64,000 bases of DNA, from positions 26,101 through 90,100 of the IMG/VR virus record IMGVR_UViG_3300042988_000510; one strand, given 5' to 3'. Positions within the stretch are counted from its first letter, which is position 1, and each line of letters opens with the position of its first letter. This stretch comes from a virus. Of this stretch, positions 21,983 through 32,500 are shown one piece after another. The translations under genes were made by a program, and so were the position numbers. Below the pieces are notes generated by a model. The model was given only the letters and a program-made list of their open reading frames with translations. It was not told where the DNA came from and searched no databases.

Positions 21983-23308
21983 ATGTCCCGCACCGATAAC
22001 GAAGGCCGCGCCTATGTCGCCACCGATCCTGATGTACCGCTCAATGTCGAACTAGAGAACGAGGTCGGCGGCCCGCTGGATGTCAGTGTTGTTGGCGGGA
22101 TGAATCTGGGGTCCGTGTCGATTGACTCGCTGCCTCACGCTAACATGGGAGCGTTTGGTGATCTGGAAACGATGGCGCTGACTCCGGTCCTGCAGTTGTC
22201 GTTCGCTACCGGACTCCGCGACCAGCTGATCACGTCAGCGACTGCCAATAGCGGCACTGTGGACAGCGACACGGGCCGGCTGCGGCTGCAGACGGGTACT
22301 AACGCGGCGGGCTCCGCGATTGCCTCCAGCGTCCGTCCTGTGGCCTATCGGCCAGGGCAGGGTGTCACCGCCCGATTCACCCCCATCTGGACCACGGCGG
22401 CTGCAAGTTCCCGGCAAATCGCCGGCATGGGTACGCCGACTGACGGCTATTTTGTCGGCTACAACGGCGTCGATTTCGGCATCTGCCACCGCCTAGCTGG
22501 CGTCGATGCTTGGGTGACTCAGGCCAACTGGAACGGCGACAAGTGCAACGGCTCTGGCGCATCTGGCCTGACCTTGGACCATACCAAGGGCAACGTCTGG
22601 CAAATCAAATATCCGTATCTGGGTCACGGGAACATCCGCGTTTACGTGCTCGACCCGACCACGTCGTTGTGGATTCTGGCTCACACCATCCGCTACGCCA
22701 ATGCCAGTGCTCTGCCGCAGTTGACCAACCCGATGCTGAGTTTCCGGGCTGAGGCGGTCAACACGGGGAACACCTCGAACCTCATTAGTTATGTCACTTG
22801 CGCTGCCGCTTTCATCGATGGCGTGCGCGAGTACCTGGGGCCGGCGTTTGGCTGGGATTCGGGTAAGTCATCGATCACAGCCGAAACCAACCTGCTGTCG
22901 ATTCGCAACGCGACCACAGTCAATGGCGTGCCGAATCGCGGCTTGATCCGGCTACGGCAGATCAGCTACTCGTCGGACGCCAACTCTGGCTATGCCACGA
23001 TCCGCATCCGGCGCGGCGCGACTGTAGGTGGAACCCCATCATTTGCTGCGGTGTCCGGCACGATTGCGGGCGGCGGCGCCACCCTGACCAACGCCCAATC
23101 CACCGCCAGTGTCGACACGGCTGGCACTACAGCCACAGGGGGAACAGTCCAATGGAACGCGGTCTGCTTCAATGACTCGGCTGGCGTCATCGACCTGACG
23201 CCGTTCAACATCTTTATCAGCCCCGGCGAGACGATCACCATCTCCGGTGCGGCCACGAATTCCAGCACGCAGGCTGTTGCGGTCAACTGGAACGAGGACG
23301 TGCAGTGA
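21983..23308 (+). CDS. Structural protein, probable head or tail decoration/fibre (441 aa)
   Basis: A long beta-rich protein with Gly/Thr/Ser/Asn-rich segments (TGTNAAGSAIASS, GTIAGGGATLTNAQ) and no signal, as in secreted-looking virion structural proteins. It begins the fibre block behind the motif at 21939. I cannot say which part of the particle it joins. Confidence 0.6.
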   Translation: MSRTDNEGRAYVATDPDVPLNVELENEVGGPLDVSVVGGMNLGSVSIDSLPHANMGAFGDLETMALTPVLQLSFATGLRDQLITSATANSGTVDSDTGRLRLQTGTNAAGSAIASSVRPVAYRPGQGVTARFTPIWTTAAASSRQIAGMGTPTDGYFVGYNGVDFGICHRLAGVDAWVTQANWNGDKCNGSGASGLTLDHTKGNVWQIKYPYLGHGNIRVYVLDPTTSLWILAHTIRYANASALPQLTNPMLSFRAEAVNTGNTSNLISYVTCAAAFIDGVREYLGPAFGWDSGKSSITAETNLLSIRNATTVNGVPNRGLIRLRQISYSSDANSGYATIRIRRGATVGGTPSFAAVSGTIAGGGATLTNAQSTASVDTAGTTATGGTVQWNAVCFNDSAGVIDLTPFNIFISPGETITISGAATNSSTQAVAVNWNEDVQ

Positions 23309-24300
23309 CAAACTGCACAGCAACAGTTGGCGTCTACGCCAAGGGGCCAAAGGGAGACGTAGGCCCTATCGGTGATGTCACGCCGGAAGCCGAGGCGGCG
23401 CGTGACGCGGCCATCTTCGCGCAAACCGCTGCGGCCACATCGCTCATCGAGGCGCAAAAAGCCGCTATTGTGGCGCTCAATTACGAAGAGATCGTACTTG
23501 ACTCGGCCTCGGTAGCGTCGGCGAGCGCCGCAAGCGCCACTACTGCCGCAAGTACGGTTCTGGGCCAGATATCACTCGCCACCACCAGTGCGCAAGAGGC
23601 GGCCGCATCAGAATCGGTGGCCACGGCTGCGGCATCCACCGCGCTATCTCATCGCAATACCGCAGGTGCCAGCGCCGATTCTGCCGGTGCCTCTGCCTTG
23701 GCGGCTCAGACTAGTGCCTCCAGCGCCCAGTCAAGCGCCTCCAGTGCCCAGTCAAGCTCACAAACTGCGTCCACCAAGGCCGGTGAGGCGGCTGAATCCG
23801 CCACCACAGCCCTGACGGGCACAACCACCGCGCTGCTTGAAGCCCAGTCGTCTGCACTGCTGGCAAGCAACGCCAAGGACACCTCGGTATCGGCCAAGGA
23901 CGTGTCCGTGTCTCAGTCAGAGCTTGCCGTCGCAGCTGCGGCTACGGCAGTCGCCAAGGCTGACGAGGCATCACAGAGTGCCGCCTTAGCTGCCCAGGCC
24001 GACGCTGTTTGGCAAAACATTGAAGCCCAGGTAACCACACCGTTGGTGCAAGTGGCGACCAACCTAATTACCACGCAAGCCATCGTGGCCCAGGCGATTG
24101 CCGAACCGGTCGACACCGTTTTTGACCTTCGCCATGATTTTGACGCGCCGTACTCCTACTGCGGCAAAGCGGCAGACGGTTCGCTTGACTCTGCCGAGGT
24201 CTGGACTATCACCCGTATCGAACTCGCCACCGATGGCACGACTACCGTTACCCATGCCTACGGGGCGTGGACCGACCGATTAACCGCCACCTACACATAG
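23305..24300 (+). CDS. Collagen-like/coiled-coil fibre protein (331 aa)
   Basis: GTG start overlapping the previous stop. A short collagen-like GPKGDVGPIGD near residue 14 is followed by a very long Ala/Ser/Thr-rich helical stretch (about residues 25-265) that would form a trimeric coiled coil; SASSAQSSASSAQ repeats are visible. This is a typical fibre shaft; the short C-terminal part is probably the tip. Confidence 0.68.
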   Translation: MTNCTATVGVYAKGPKGDVGPIGDVTPEAEAARDAAIFAQTAAATSLIEAQKAAIVALNYEEIVLDSASVASASAASATTAASTVLGQISLATTSAQEAAASESVATAAASTALSHRNTAGASADSAGASALAAQTSASSAQSSASSAQSSSQTASTKAGEAAESATTALTGTTTALLEAQSSALLASNAKDTSVSAKDVSVSQSELAVAAAATAVAKADEASQSAALAAQADAVWQNIEAQVTTPLVQVATNLITTQAIVAQAIAEPVDTVFDLRHDFDAPYSYCGKAADGSLDSAEVWTITRIELATDGTTTVTHAYGAWTDRLTATYT

Positions 24301-24302
24301 CC

Positions 24303-24788
24303 ATGCCTGTACTCACTCAAGCCCCACAATCCGTTCTTGACCCAGCCACCGCCTATGAGCGGCTCGCCTTTCGTTTTTCGCTGACTGCCACCCTTACCGA
24401 TGGTGAAGTCACTGATGGCAATCTGAGCATTCACGCCACTAAATACCGAAAGGTCGATGGCCAAGTCGATGTGCATGGTGTTCAGCAGCAGGCCGAGAAA
24501 GGGGCTAGCCTGAACTGGGGGCAGAATTCTGACGATGATGCCTTGATGCGGGAGATGGCCGAGACTGTGGCGGTATTTGCCAACAAGACCCAAGGAAATC
24601 TGACGCTGAATGTCGCATGGCGCGAACAGGCCGGCGATATTGTTGGCATGGTGCATGCTGCGATAGGCGATTGGACGTATGCCACCGGCAACAGCAACGA
24701 CGCCGAAGCATCTGACCCAGCCTTTGCCGAGGCATTTCAGGGTGTGCTGACATCGCTCGCCATCTGGTGCGCTAACCGGGGCTGGTAA
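24303..24788 (+). CDS. Hypothetical protein of fibre block (161 aa)
   Basis: Starts 2 bp after the fibre shaft gene. Soluble, Asp/Gln/Asn/Ala-rich. Position between two fibre genes suggests a fibre chaperone or cap, but no motif confirms this. Confidence 0.55.
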   Translation: MPVLTQAPQSVLDPATAYERLAFRFSLTATLTDGEVTDGNLSIHATKYRKVDGQVDVHGVQQQAEKGASLNWGQNSDDDALMREMAETVAVFANKTQGNLTLNVAWREQAGDIVGMVHAAIGDWTYATGNSNDAEASDPAFAEAFQGVLTSLAIWCANRGW

Positions 24789-26071
24789 TGGCTGTTTATT
24801 ACGCACAGAACGGCAGCGTCAATATCAATTCCGCGAACCAGTGGAACACTGCGGCCAATGGCTCAGGATCATTCCTGACGTGGCCACCGGCGTCGAATGA
24901 TGTGCTGATGGCGAATGGCAAAACGTCTATAACGATCAACGTCAACACGACTGTTTCTCAGATCCGCAATGATGCGGCGAACGGGGCAGCGGCAGGTGGA
25001 ACATTTCTGCTCGCAGACGGCATCACTACAACGGCAAACGGCCACGCTGGTACCGCCAATTTATTTACATTTTCGGGCGCTGGCGGGACCAATACCTACA
25101 TTATAGGTACAGTATATGGTGGATCATCTTCTGGCATAAACGGTCTTCGCCATACCGGAGTTGGCACTATCCATGTCACTGGCGGTGTAACGGGTGGCAC
25201 CGCCTCTGATACCTATGGATACTATTCGACTGTCGCTGGAACGCTCAACGTCACGGGTCCGGTAAGTTGTGGAACAGCCTCAACCGCTGTCGGTATTCTT
25301 GCCGCTGGTGGAGGGGTTTTATCCGTTACGGGCAATGTTGCTGCTGGACCATATACGGCTGGAAACGGCATAAACATACTGACCGCAACTATTCAAGCAA
25401 CCATCACTGGCGATTGCACAGCATCAACAACGGTTCCGGCTATCAGTTGTGCGGCGCTATCATCTACAGTCAAAATAAACGGATCGCTGATAAGTGCCTC
25501 AAACGGCATCTTCCCAGTAGCCGGGCCATTTTTGTTGAATAGCGGATCGACGAATACCGTACGCGTTCGTGATTATGCGTCTGCTGAACAAACATATCTT
25601 CCAGTTGCTTACGCCACGACTTACGGCATGCCAGCAACTACGGATGTCAGGTACAACACCACCTATAACCTCGGCACTCTGACCGGCACACTGCGAGTCC
25701 CGTCTGCGTCTAGCGTCGTATCCGGCGTTCTTGTGGATAACACCACCGGCACCGCTAATTTACTGACAGCGGCGGATGTCCGCGCTGCGCTCGGCCTTGC
25801 ATCCGCGAATCTCGACACGCAACTGGACGCAATACCGACAGCGGCGGAAATCTGGGGCTATACCACTCGCGAACTAACAACTAGCGCGGGCGGGGCCACG
25901 GCTCAGGACGTGTGGGAGTACGCGACTCGCTCACTCACAGAAGCGCCTGACGTGCCAACCGTGGAAGAAATAGCGGCAGAAGTGCGAACCGAACTGACAC
26001 CAGAACTCTCCCGTGTGGCGAATTGCGCCACCGTCGAATCAACGGGCGACCAACTGGCGGGGCTGTTGTAA
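24788..26071 (+). CDS. Probable tail/fibre beta-helix protein (427 aa)
   Basis: Overlaps the previous stop. A repetitive Gly/Thr/Asn-rich region (residues 60-260, e.g. GTVYGGSSSGINGLRHTG) looks like a parallel beta-solenoid. A C-terminal repeat WGYTTRELT / WEYATRSLT is seen. Likely a fibre that contacts the host surface. Confidence 0.62.
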   Translation: MAVYYAQNGSVNINSANQWNTAANGSGSFLTWPPASNDVLMANGKTSITINVNTTVSQIRNDAANGAAAGGTFLLADGITTTANGHAGTANLFTFSGAGGTNTYIIGTVYGGSSSGINGLRHTGVGTIHVTGGVTGGTASDTYGYYSTVAGTLNVTGPVSCGTASTAVGILAAGGGVLSVTGNVAAGPYTAGNGINILTATIQATITGDCTASTTVPAISCAALSSTVKINGSLISASNGIFPVAGPFLLNSGSTNTVRVRDYASAEQTYLPVAYATTYGMPATTDVRYNTTYNLGTLTGTLRVPSASSVVSGVLVDNTTGTANLLTAADVRAALGLASANLDTQLDAIPTAAEIWGYTTRELTTSAGGATAQDVWEYATRSLTEAPDVPTVEEIAAEVRTELTPELSRVANCATVESTGDQLAGLL

Positions 26072-26132
26072 GCATGACGCATCACCGCATCGTTAGCCCT
26101 TATTGCCAATCACTTTTCTCCGTGAGGAATCC

Positions 26133-29084
26133 ATGAGCCTCGAAACCGAAGTCGCGTCTTTAACCACAGCCACCACCAATCTGCTGAATGCAGTCACCAC
26201 CAGCAAAGACACGCTGGATCAGGCTGTGGCGACTGCCCAAGCCAAAGCGATTCTGGCGCAGGATGCCGCTGATACCGCCACGGGTCAGGCCAATAGCACG
26301 TTCTCGTCGGCGCTTACTGCTCAGACCGCAGCAGCCAATGCCGTGGCCGTGACCACGGGCGGCACTGCGTCACTGACGTCATCCGCAGGGAGAATCCCGA
26401 TTGCCGATGCCGCTGGCAAGATCGATCCTGGGTATGTAGACCTGCTGGCGGGCGGGGTGCTGCCGCTGCATCGATCCCCCAATGCCATTACGGCGATGTT
26501 CATCTATGACACCAGCAAGGACTCGGATGGGGGCGCCTGGACTGAGCGGTGCCAACATCTGTCCTGGTATCAGGAAAGCATCAATGGCAAATGGCTTGGG
26601 GCTCACCCCAGCGAGTTGTCGGCCCGGTGCCACAATGCGGTACTCGGCACCGAGAAGGTTTCCAACGGTGACTTCACCACCGATTTGACGGGATGGACCG
26701 CCTCGGCTGGTGCATCAGTGGTATCCAGCGCGCTCAATCTGGTCACCAGCAGTGCCACAGATGAGACATGCAAGCAGACGCTCACCACGGTTGCTTCGAC
26801 TAATTATGTTCTGACGTTCACCAAGGTTAGTGCCCCGGGAAACGCGACCGATCTCAGTATCACTGTCGGCACCAGTGACGGCGGCAGCCAGTTGTTGAAT
26901 CTGGCCAGCATCGGTGCGCTTGGTGCTGGGACTTACTCTTATGCGTTCACCGCCACGACGGCCACCAGCTTCCTGCGGTTCACCAATGCCACCGATACGG
27001 CGGCGACGGTCATCATCGATAGTGTGACTGTCAAGCCGGTAACGACTCAAGTATCCACGACCGGTGACTACTTTCAACTCACGACAGATGGCAAGTTTTA
27101 CTCGTTGAATGCCGGTTCTGGCACGACTCAGGTTTACCGGGGCAACAAGCGGGCGTTCCCTAAGTTGGCGGCGATTGTCGCTGAGGCAACCAATCTCACG
27201 ATCTACGACCTGACGGAAGCGGGCAGGCCGATGTGGATGCGGTTTTTTGGGCAGAGTGGTATATCCATGGTGATATACAGTGCTGCCTCTTGTGTGTCGG
27301 CGCTAAACGGCATCATGCTGGTCGGTGACTCTACGTTCGACTTGAACAGGATAGATTTCTTGCGGGATAACGGAAACAGGTTTGGCAATACGAATGTAAG
27401 TGCCCCGTACAAGGGCAACATCGCATCACGGAATGCCTTATTGGGTTGGTCTGCGGTTGATTCTAGTCTGGGCTGGATTGCATCCCGAGCTATCAACGCG
27501 GTCGCCATGACGGTCCTACCCGATGCTCCAACCCATCCGGCGACTGGACTGAAAATCCCTACCATTGCCGTAGCCACGGGGGGCGGGATCAGTATCATTC
27601 AGAATTCTGGAGTAGTCAGGAGTTCATCCAGCACGTCCGCCTTTACCCAGGTCACCCTCACGCCTCAGTTTCTATCTGCGGGTCGCGCTGATGCGGTTTG
27701 GTATTACGCGGCATCCCCTGGTGCCTTGGGTGCCTCGTTTGCCTTATCCACCAAAAACGCGAGTACCGCCACCGATTTCAACGTCGGTAACACGACGCTG
27801 CTGAGGGCCAGAGACCGTTCGACTCTGACTCGCACATCAAGTGCCATTGTGCAGATGCTGCGCAACAATGAAGGCGCTATCGGCAAAGGCATCGCGGCGA
27901 CAGTCTCCGATACTTACAACACCGGTTGGATGGTTGGCGATATTCGGCGGGCGTATCTAGCTAACTCAAAAACCGCTGATCGCAGTTACAAGGGGGCGAC
28001 GGCAACTGAGACCGGTACGGTAACCAGCGCGGTCGCCAACACCTCCACCGACCTTCTGGCCTACTCTGGGTTTAGTGGGTCGAACTATATCCGGGAAGCG
28101 TACTCGGCTGACTTGGACTTCGGCACTGGCGAGTGGACGTGCAGCGCGTGGGTGAATATCCCCACCGGAAATGCGGCTGCGGGGACGATTGTTTGCCGAG
28201 AGCACAGTTCGGGGGCTTACATTCGGCTGGGCATCAACGCCACGAATAAGCTGGTTGCCACGGTTTACGATGGCACTACTACCCGCACTGCCACCACATC
28301 GATGAGCTACAACTCGGCCACATGGGTTAAGGCCCGCGCCAACTACACCACTGACGGCAGGGTTGCCATCGCGGTGAACGGGGTTGAGGTCGTGGCTACT
28401 ACGGGCGCGGCGCTCCTCACCCTGAACAATGGCAGTGCGGTGCTGACTATGGGCAACTCCTACGCCCTCGATGCACCGTTCCCTGGCTCCATCACTCTGT
28501 TGAAGTTTTCGGCATCGGTACCCAGTGCAGAGCAGGCCCTGTTCATGTACGAGCAGGAGAAGCATCTGTTCAGCGCGTCGGCTAAGTGTGTGCTCCCGGC
28601 AAGCACAAACGTCCTGGACATGGCTTACGACGATGAAACCGATACGTGGGCTACGTTGCAGGCTACGCATGAGTCCACATGGTCTGGTCTGGTTCGTGCC
28701 TCAACGCAAACCCCGAGCGCAGGGTCATTCGCAAAAACCGCAGCGGGCGCTGGCAACAAGTTGCTGTCACGCACAACGGTCAGTCCGGGTGTTGACGTGC
28801 AAATGCCTTCTCGCGTGCTGAGACGAGAGCTTCGCCGCCGGCGAGAGGCCGCGAGCCAGGACCTTGTGGCGTTCGATTTTGATGCCGTGACTTCGCAGAC
28901 CGATTTCGTGTTGCCCGTAGGGTATGTCGCACGGGTGGTGTACTCGGCTGGGGCGCAGAAACGCATCGGTAGCACCAAGGATTATGTGCTCGTCAGTGAT
29001 GGGTTCCGTGAAACCGTCCGCTTTGCCGTCGCTCCGGGGAACACTGTCTGGGTCCAAATTCACGCAGTCCGCGAGGTGGCGTAA
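26133..29084 (+). CDS. Large tail fibre/spike with LamG-like domain (983 aa)
   Basis: GTGAGGAAT precedes the start. The N-terminal module (MSLETEVASLTTATTNLLNA) is shared with the 1320-aa spike at 29534, so both probably bind the same virion socket. A LamG/concanavalin-like carbohydrate-binding region is seen at about residues 640-820 (LDFGTGEWTCSAWVNIPTG, TDGRVAIAVNGVEV). Likely an adsorption protein. Confidence 0.75.
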   Translation: MSLETEVASLTTATTNLLNAVTTSKDTLDQAVATAQAKAILAQDAADTATGQANSTFSSALTAQTAAANAVAVTTGGTASLTSSAGRIPIADAAGKIDPGYVDLLAGGVLPLHRSPNAITAMFIYDTSKDSDGGAWTERCQHLSWYQESINGKWLGAHPSELSARCHNAVLGTEKVSNGDFTTDLTGWTASAGASVVSSALNLVTSSATDETCKQTLTTVASTNYVLTFTKVSAPGNATDLSITVGTSDGGSQLLNLASIGALGAGTYSYAFTATTATSFLRFTNATDTAATVIIDSVTVKPVTTQVSTTGDYFQLTTDGKFYSLNAGSGTTQVYRGNKRAFPKLAAIVAEATNLTIYDLTEAGRPMWMRFFGQSGISMVIYSAASCVSALNGIMLVGDSTFDLNRIDFLRDNGNRFGNTNVSAPYKGNIASRNALLGWSAVDSSLGWIASRAINAVAMTVLPDAPTHPATGLKIPTIAVATGGGISIIQNSGVVRSSSSTSAFTQVTLTPQFLSAGRADAVWYYAASPGALGASFALSTKNASTATDFNVGNTTLLRARDRSTLTRTSSAIVQMLRNNEGAIGKGIAATVSDTYNTGWMVGDIRRAYLANSKTADRSYKGATATETGTVTSAVANTSTDLLAYSGFSGSNYIREAYSADLDFGTGEWTCSAWVNIPTGNAAAGTIVCREHSSGAYIRLGINATNKLVATVYDGTTTRTATTSMSYNSATWVKARANYTTDGRVAIAVNGVEVVATTGAALLTLNNGSAVLTMGNSYALDAPFPGSITLLKFSASVPSAEQALFMYEQEKHLFSASAKCVLPASTNVLDMAYDDETDTWATLQATHESTWSGLVRASTQTPSAGSFAKTAAGAGNKLLSRTTVSPGVDVQMPSRVLRRELRRRREAASQDLVAFDFDAVTSQTDFVLPVGYVARVVYSAGAQKRIGSTKDYVLVSDGFRETVRFAVAPGNTVWVQIHAVREVA

Positions 29085-29530
29085 TGAGTTCCTTCATCAA
29101 TATGTTGGCAAACGATATTTGGTCCGAGCAGGACATCACTAACCGCACCGAAGCCATGGTCCGCGCTGTCATGCCCCTGCAAGATGAGTTGGTCCTGAAC
29201 CGCAAGGTCCAAGGCGCGGCGCTGGGCCAGTACGAACTGACCGCACAGGATCAGACCGACATGGGGCGACTGGCGCAAGCCGGGTTTAGCGCCCAGCAGG
29301 AAGGGATCGCCGCTCGGGCTGACATGACCCTGTTGCTTCATGTCTTTGAGGTGGAGGCTGCGATAACGCGGCTGGACCGGCCGGAGGTTGCTCCCGAGGA
29401 CGAGACCTATGAGGCCGATCAGGCTGAAAGGACCGAGGCGATGGGGGTAGTCAGTGGGGCATCGGAAGAAGTGTTGATCTGGGTCGAAGCCAGAAGACCA
29501 CCCGTTGAGTCCATTCAAGACGCGGAGTAA
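29084..29530 (+). CDS. Hypothetical protein, possible fibre assembly helper (148 aa)
   Basis: Starts in an overlap with the fibre stop. Acidic and helical with no known motif. Its placement between two large receptor-binding proteins sharing the same anchor suggests a chaperone or linker. Confidence 0.55.
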   Translation: MSSFINMLANDIWSEQDITNRTEAMVRAVMPLQDELVLNRKVQGAALGQYELTAQDQTDMGRLAQAGFSAQQEGIAARADMTLLLHVFEVEAAITRLDRPEVAPEDETYEADQAERTEAMGVVSGASEEVLIWVEARRPPVESIQDAE

Positions 29531-29533
29531 TTC

Positions 29534-32500
29534 ATGTCCCTCGACAGCGAAGTCCAAGCCCTGACGAGTGCCGCAATCGATCTGTTTGATGCGGTCACCG
29601 ACACGAAGGCTATAGCAGAAGAGGCAGTCTCCCAGGCGACATCCCAGGCGGTATTGGCAGACCAAAGCGCGGAAGCCGCCCTTGCAGTCAAGCAAGACCT
29701 GGAGGCAAACTGGTCTGACAAGCTGCTACAGGCAGCAAGTGAGGCGGCCCTGGCGACGCAAAAGGCTTCTGAAGCTCAAGGCTTTGCTGCTACCGCAGAG
29801 GCCAGTGCCGCGCTTGCGATGACCGTGGCGACTCCCACGGCGGATACCGTCAGTGCTCTCAGGGAGTTAGCTGACCCGCTTGCTGTTCGGGTCATAACGG
29901 TTTTTGGGTTCGGCGCTTCGGGTGATGGTGGCGGTGGCTTCTGGCGCTACGATCCGGCGTCCAGTGACGCGGACAATGGCGGCACGGTAGTCAAGCCGAC
30001 AGCGATAGCCAGTAACGATCCTGGCCGATGGCTCAGGGTTTTCAGCGGCAATGTCGATTTGGCGTGGTTCGGTGCCGTTCGTGACGGGGTGACGGACGAT
30101 TACGCGGCATGGGTAGCGGCCAACTCAGCCGCGTCTGATCTTGGGGTTGGTATTGCGCTGACTTCGGGTGACAGTGCCATAAAGCAGGCGATCACCCTGA
30201 CCGTGCCCGTACATTTCACTGAGGGCGCCAAGATCGTGCCTTACCCGACGTGGGATGTGTCTGGGGCAACCACGTGGTCGGATACTGTAACCTATGCCAA
30301 GGACGACATTGTTCTTTACCGGGGCGAATACTACAAATCGGTAATCAATAACAATTTATCCACCATCACGGATTTGATCCCGCGCAGGTCAAATATAAGC
30401 CCGGAAGGTGGTAATACGGCATACTGGACTCGCCATGTGACGCTGACCCTATCTGCTGGGTACTATGCCGGCGACTATCAGCACGTATTCAATACCACCA
30501 CCGGTGGCGGGATAGTTATAACCACAGGCAGGTTTTCTGATAGTAGCGTACTATCCCCTGCTCACTGGGGTGCGAAGGTTGGTGGGCTTGTCGATTGCAC
30601 ACTGGCCTTGCAGTCGTGTTTTAACTCGGTCAAATATGCTTCAGAGCAGGCGTTCAATCCGGTCACGGTAGCCGGCATGTCGAACATGGGGGGTAATGTA
30701 TTTATTCCCCAGGGCGTGTGGCGGATGACCGCAGGCGCCGTGATGTGGTCTGGCACTGTGGTGAATGGCGTCGGGAAGGGGTCCGTATTAAGGCTGGATG
30801 ATAACGTCGATGACGTTATTATGCTGCAGATGGGGTGTGGCACTTTCGTTGGGGGAAACACCTCCGCTAACTACAGTGTCTTTACTAGCGTAAATCGCCT
30901 TGCATTTGTGGGGCTGGGCGCCAGGACTCAAGCGGTTGGCCTGCATCCGCAGACCGGACTGTTTGGTGGCGTGTATAAGGACCTGTATTTCTGCACGCGG
31001 TACGGGTTCAGAATGGTGAATGTCCAGTACACGCAATCTTCTGTTTTCGATAACATCCAGACGTTCGGTAACTTAACCAACCAAAATATAGGTTATGTCG
31101 ACCAGATTTTACGGCTGCAAGGCAATACCAACGTAATCAAAAATCTTGCCAAGGAAATTGGCACCGGCAATTCGTTCGATCCGTATGTGTTGGTGACCGG
31201 TCCTTCGGTGGGCGTGGTGCATACCACGTCTGACGGCACGCTTGGGACGTGGAAGCAGAACGACGAACTGAGCCACATGCACATGTTCGGCGGGGCTTAC
31301 GGGAACGGCAAACGGGTGTTGGTGGGTGATGCCGGGATGTGCCGGGTCAGTGAGGATTCGGAGGTCACCGAGTATCTCAAGGACGCTCACACGTCGGCGC
31401 TCTGGTCTGTTGCGTACAACGGGACCGATACATGGGTCGCCGTGGGTGAACAAGGGGCCATGGCGTATTGCCGTGACTCTGCGCTGGCGCCCGATGTATA
31501 CCGGTCAGGCGGATTCATGGGGTATATCGCCGGTACGACATTGACAGTGACGCGAGCGGGTGTCGCTTTAATCGTGGCGGGTCATAGTTTGTTCCCTGAT
31601 CACGGAATTCTTCCTGGCACTTACATCGTGAGCCAGCTAGGCGGCACCGCCGGCGGGGTCGGCACTTATGAGGTCAGCCGGTCGCAGACGGTCGGTGCGT
31701 CTGGCAGTGTGTACTATATGACGGCCGATTCTTGGGTGCCCCTGCCGTATCTCACAAAATCGAAACTCAAAAGCGTTTGTTATGGCGGTGGGTTGTGGGT
31801 CGCAGTCGGGTTCCGCTACTCCCCGACCGGGAATTACACGGAAATCCTCACAAGTCCTGACGGCGCGACGTGGACGGACGTTGCCAACACCCTGACGTTC
31901 AATGCTCGGGGCGCCTGTTATGGCAACGGATTGTTCGTCATCGTGGGTGATAGCGGGAAAATCGCCACTTCTACGGACGGTGCAACCTGGACACTGCAAA
32001 CGTCAGGGGTATCAACCAAACTCAACGGCGTGGCCTATCACGACAATACCTATATGGCGGTTGGCGCCTCGGGTGCGGTGCTGGCATCCACGGACGGAAT
32101 AACATGGACGGCTCGCACATCCAACACTACGGCGGAACTGTACGACGCCACCTACTCCGGTTCGCTCTGGCTGGTTTGCGGGTATCCAAACAAAATCACC
32201 ATCAGCCCGGACGGGGTAACATGGACAGCTTATGACGGTGGCGCTGGTTACGTGCCCTTGGGTCCCAGCGTGTTCTACACGGTCGTGTGGGACGGCGCAC
32301 AATTTGTGCTTGGCTCATCCGCAAACGGTGATCCAGTACCAAACGATGTTATTAACACGACTATATCGGGAGCAGGCGGCAATCAGTTTGAGCATATTTT
32401 GTTTGAGCAGGTTTGCAGTCGCAATAAAAGCCTATTGACCCTGGAATATGCTCGCAAGACTCGCATCAAGGGTATTTGGTTTGAAGCGGCGGGTGTATCC

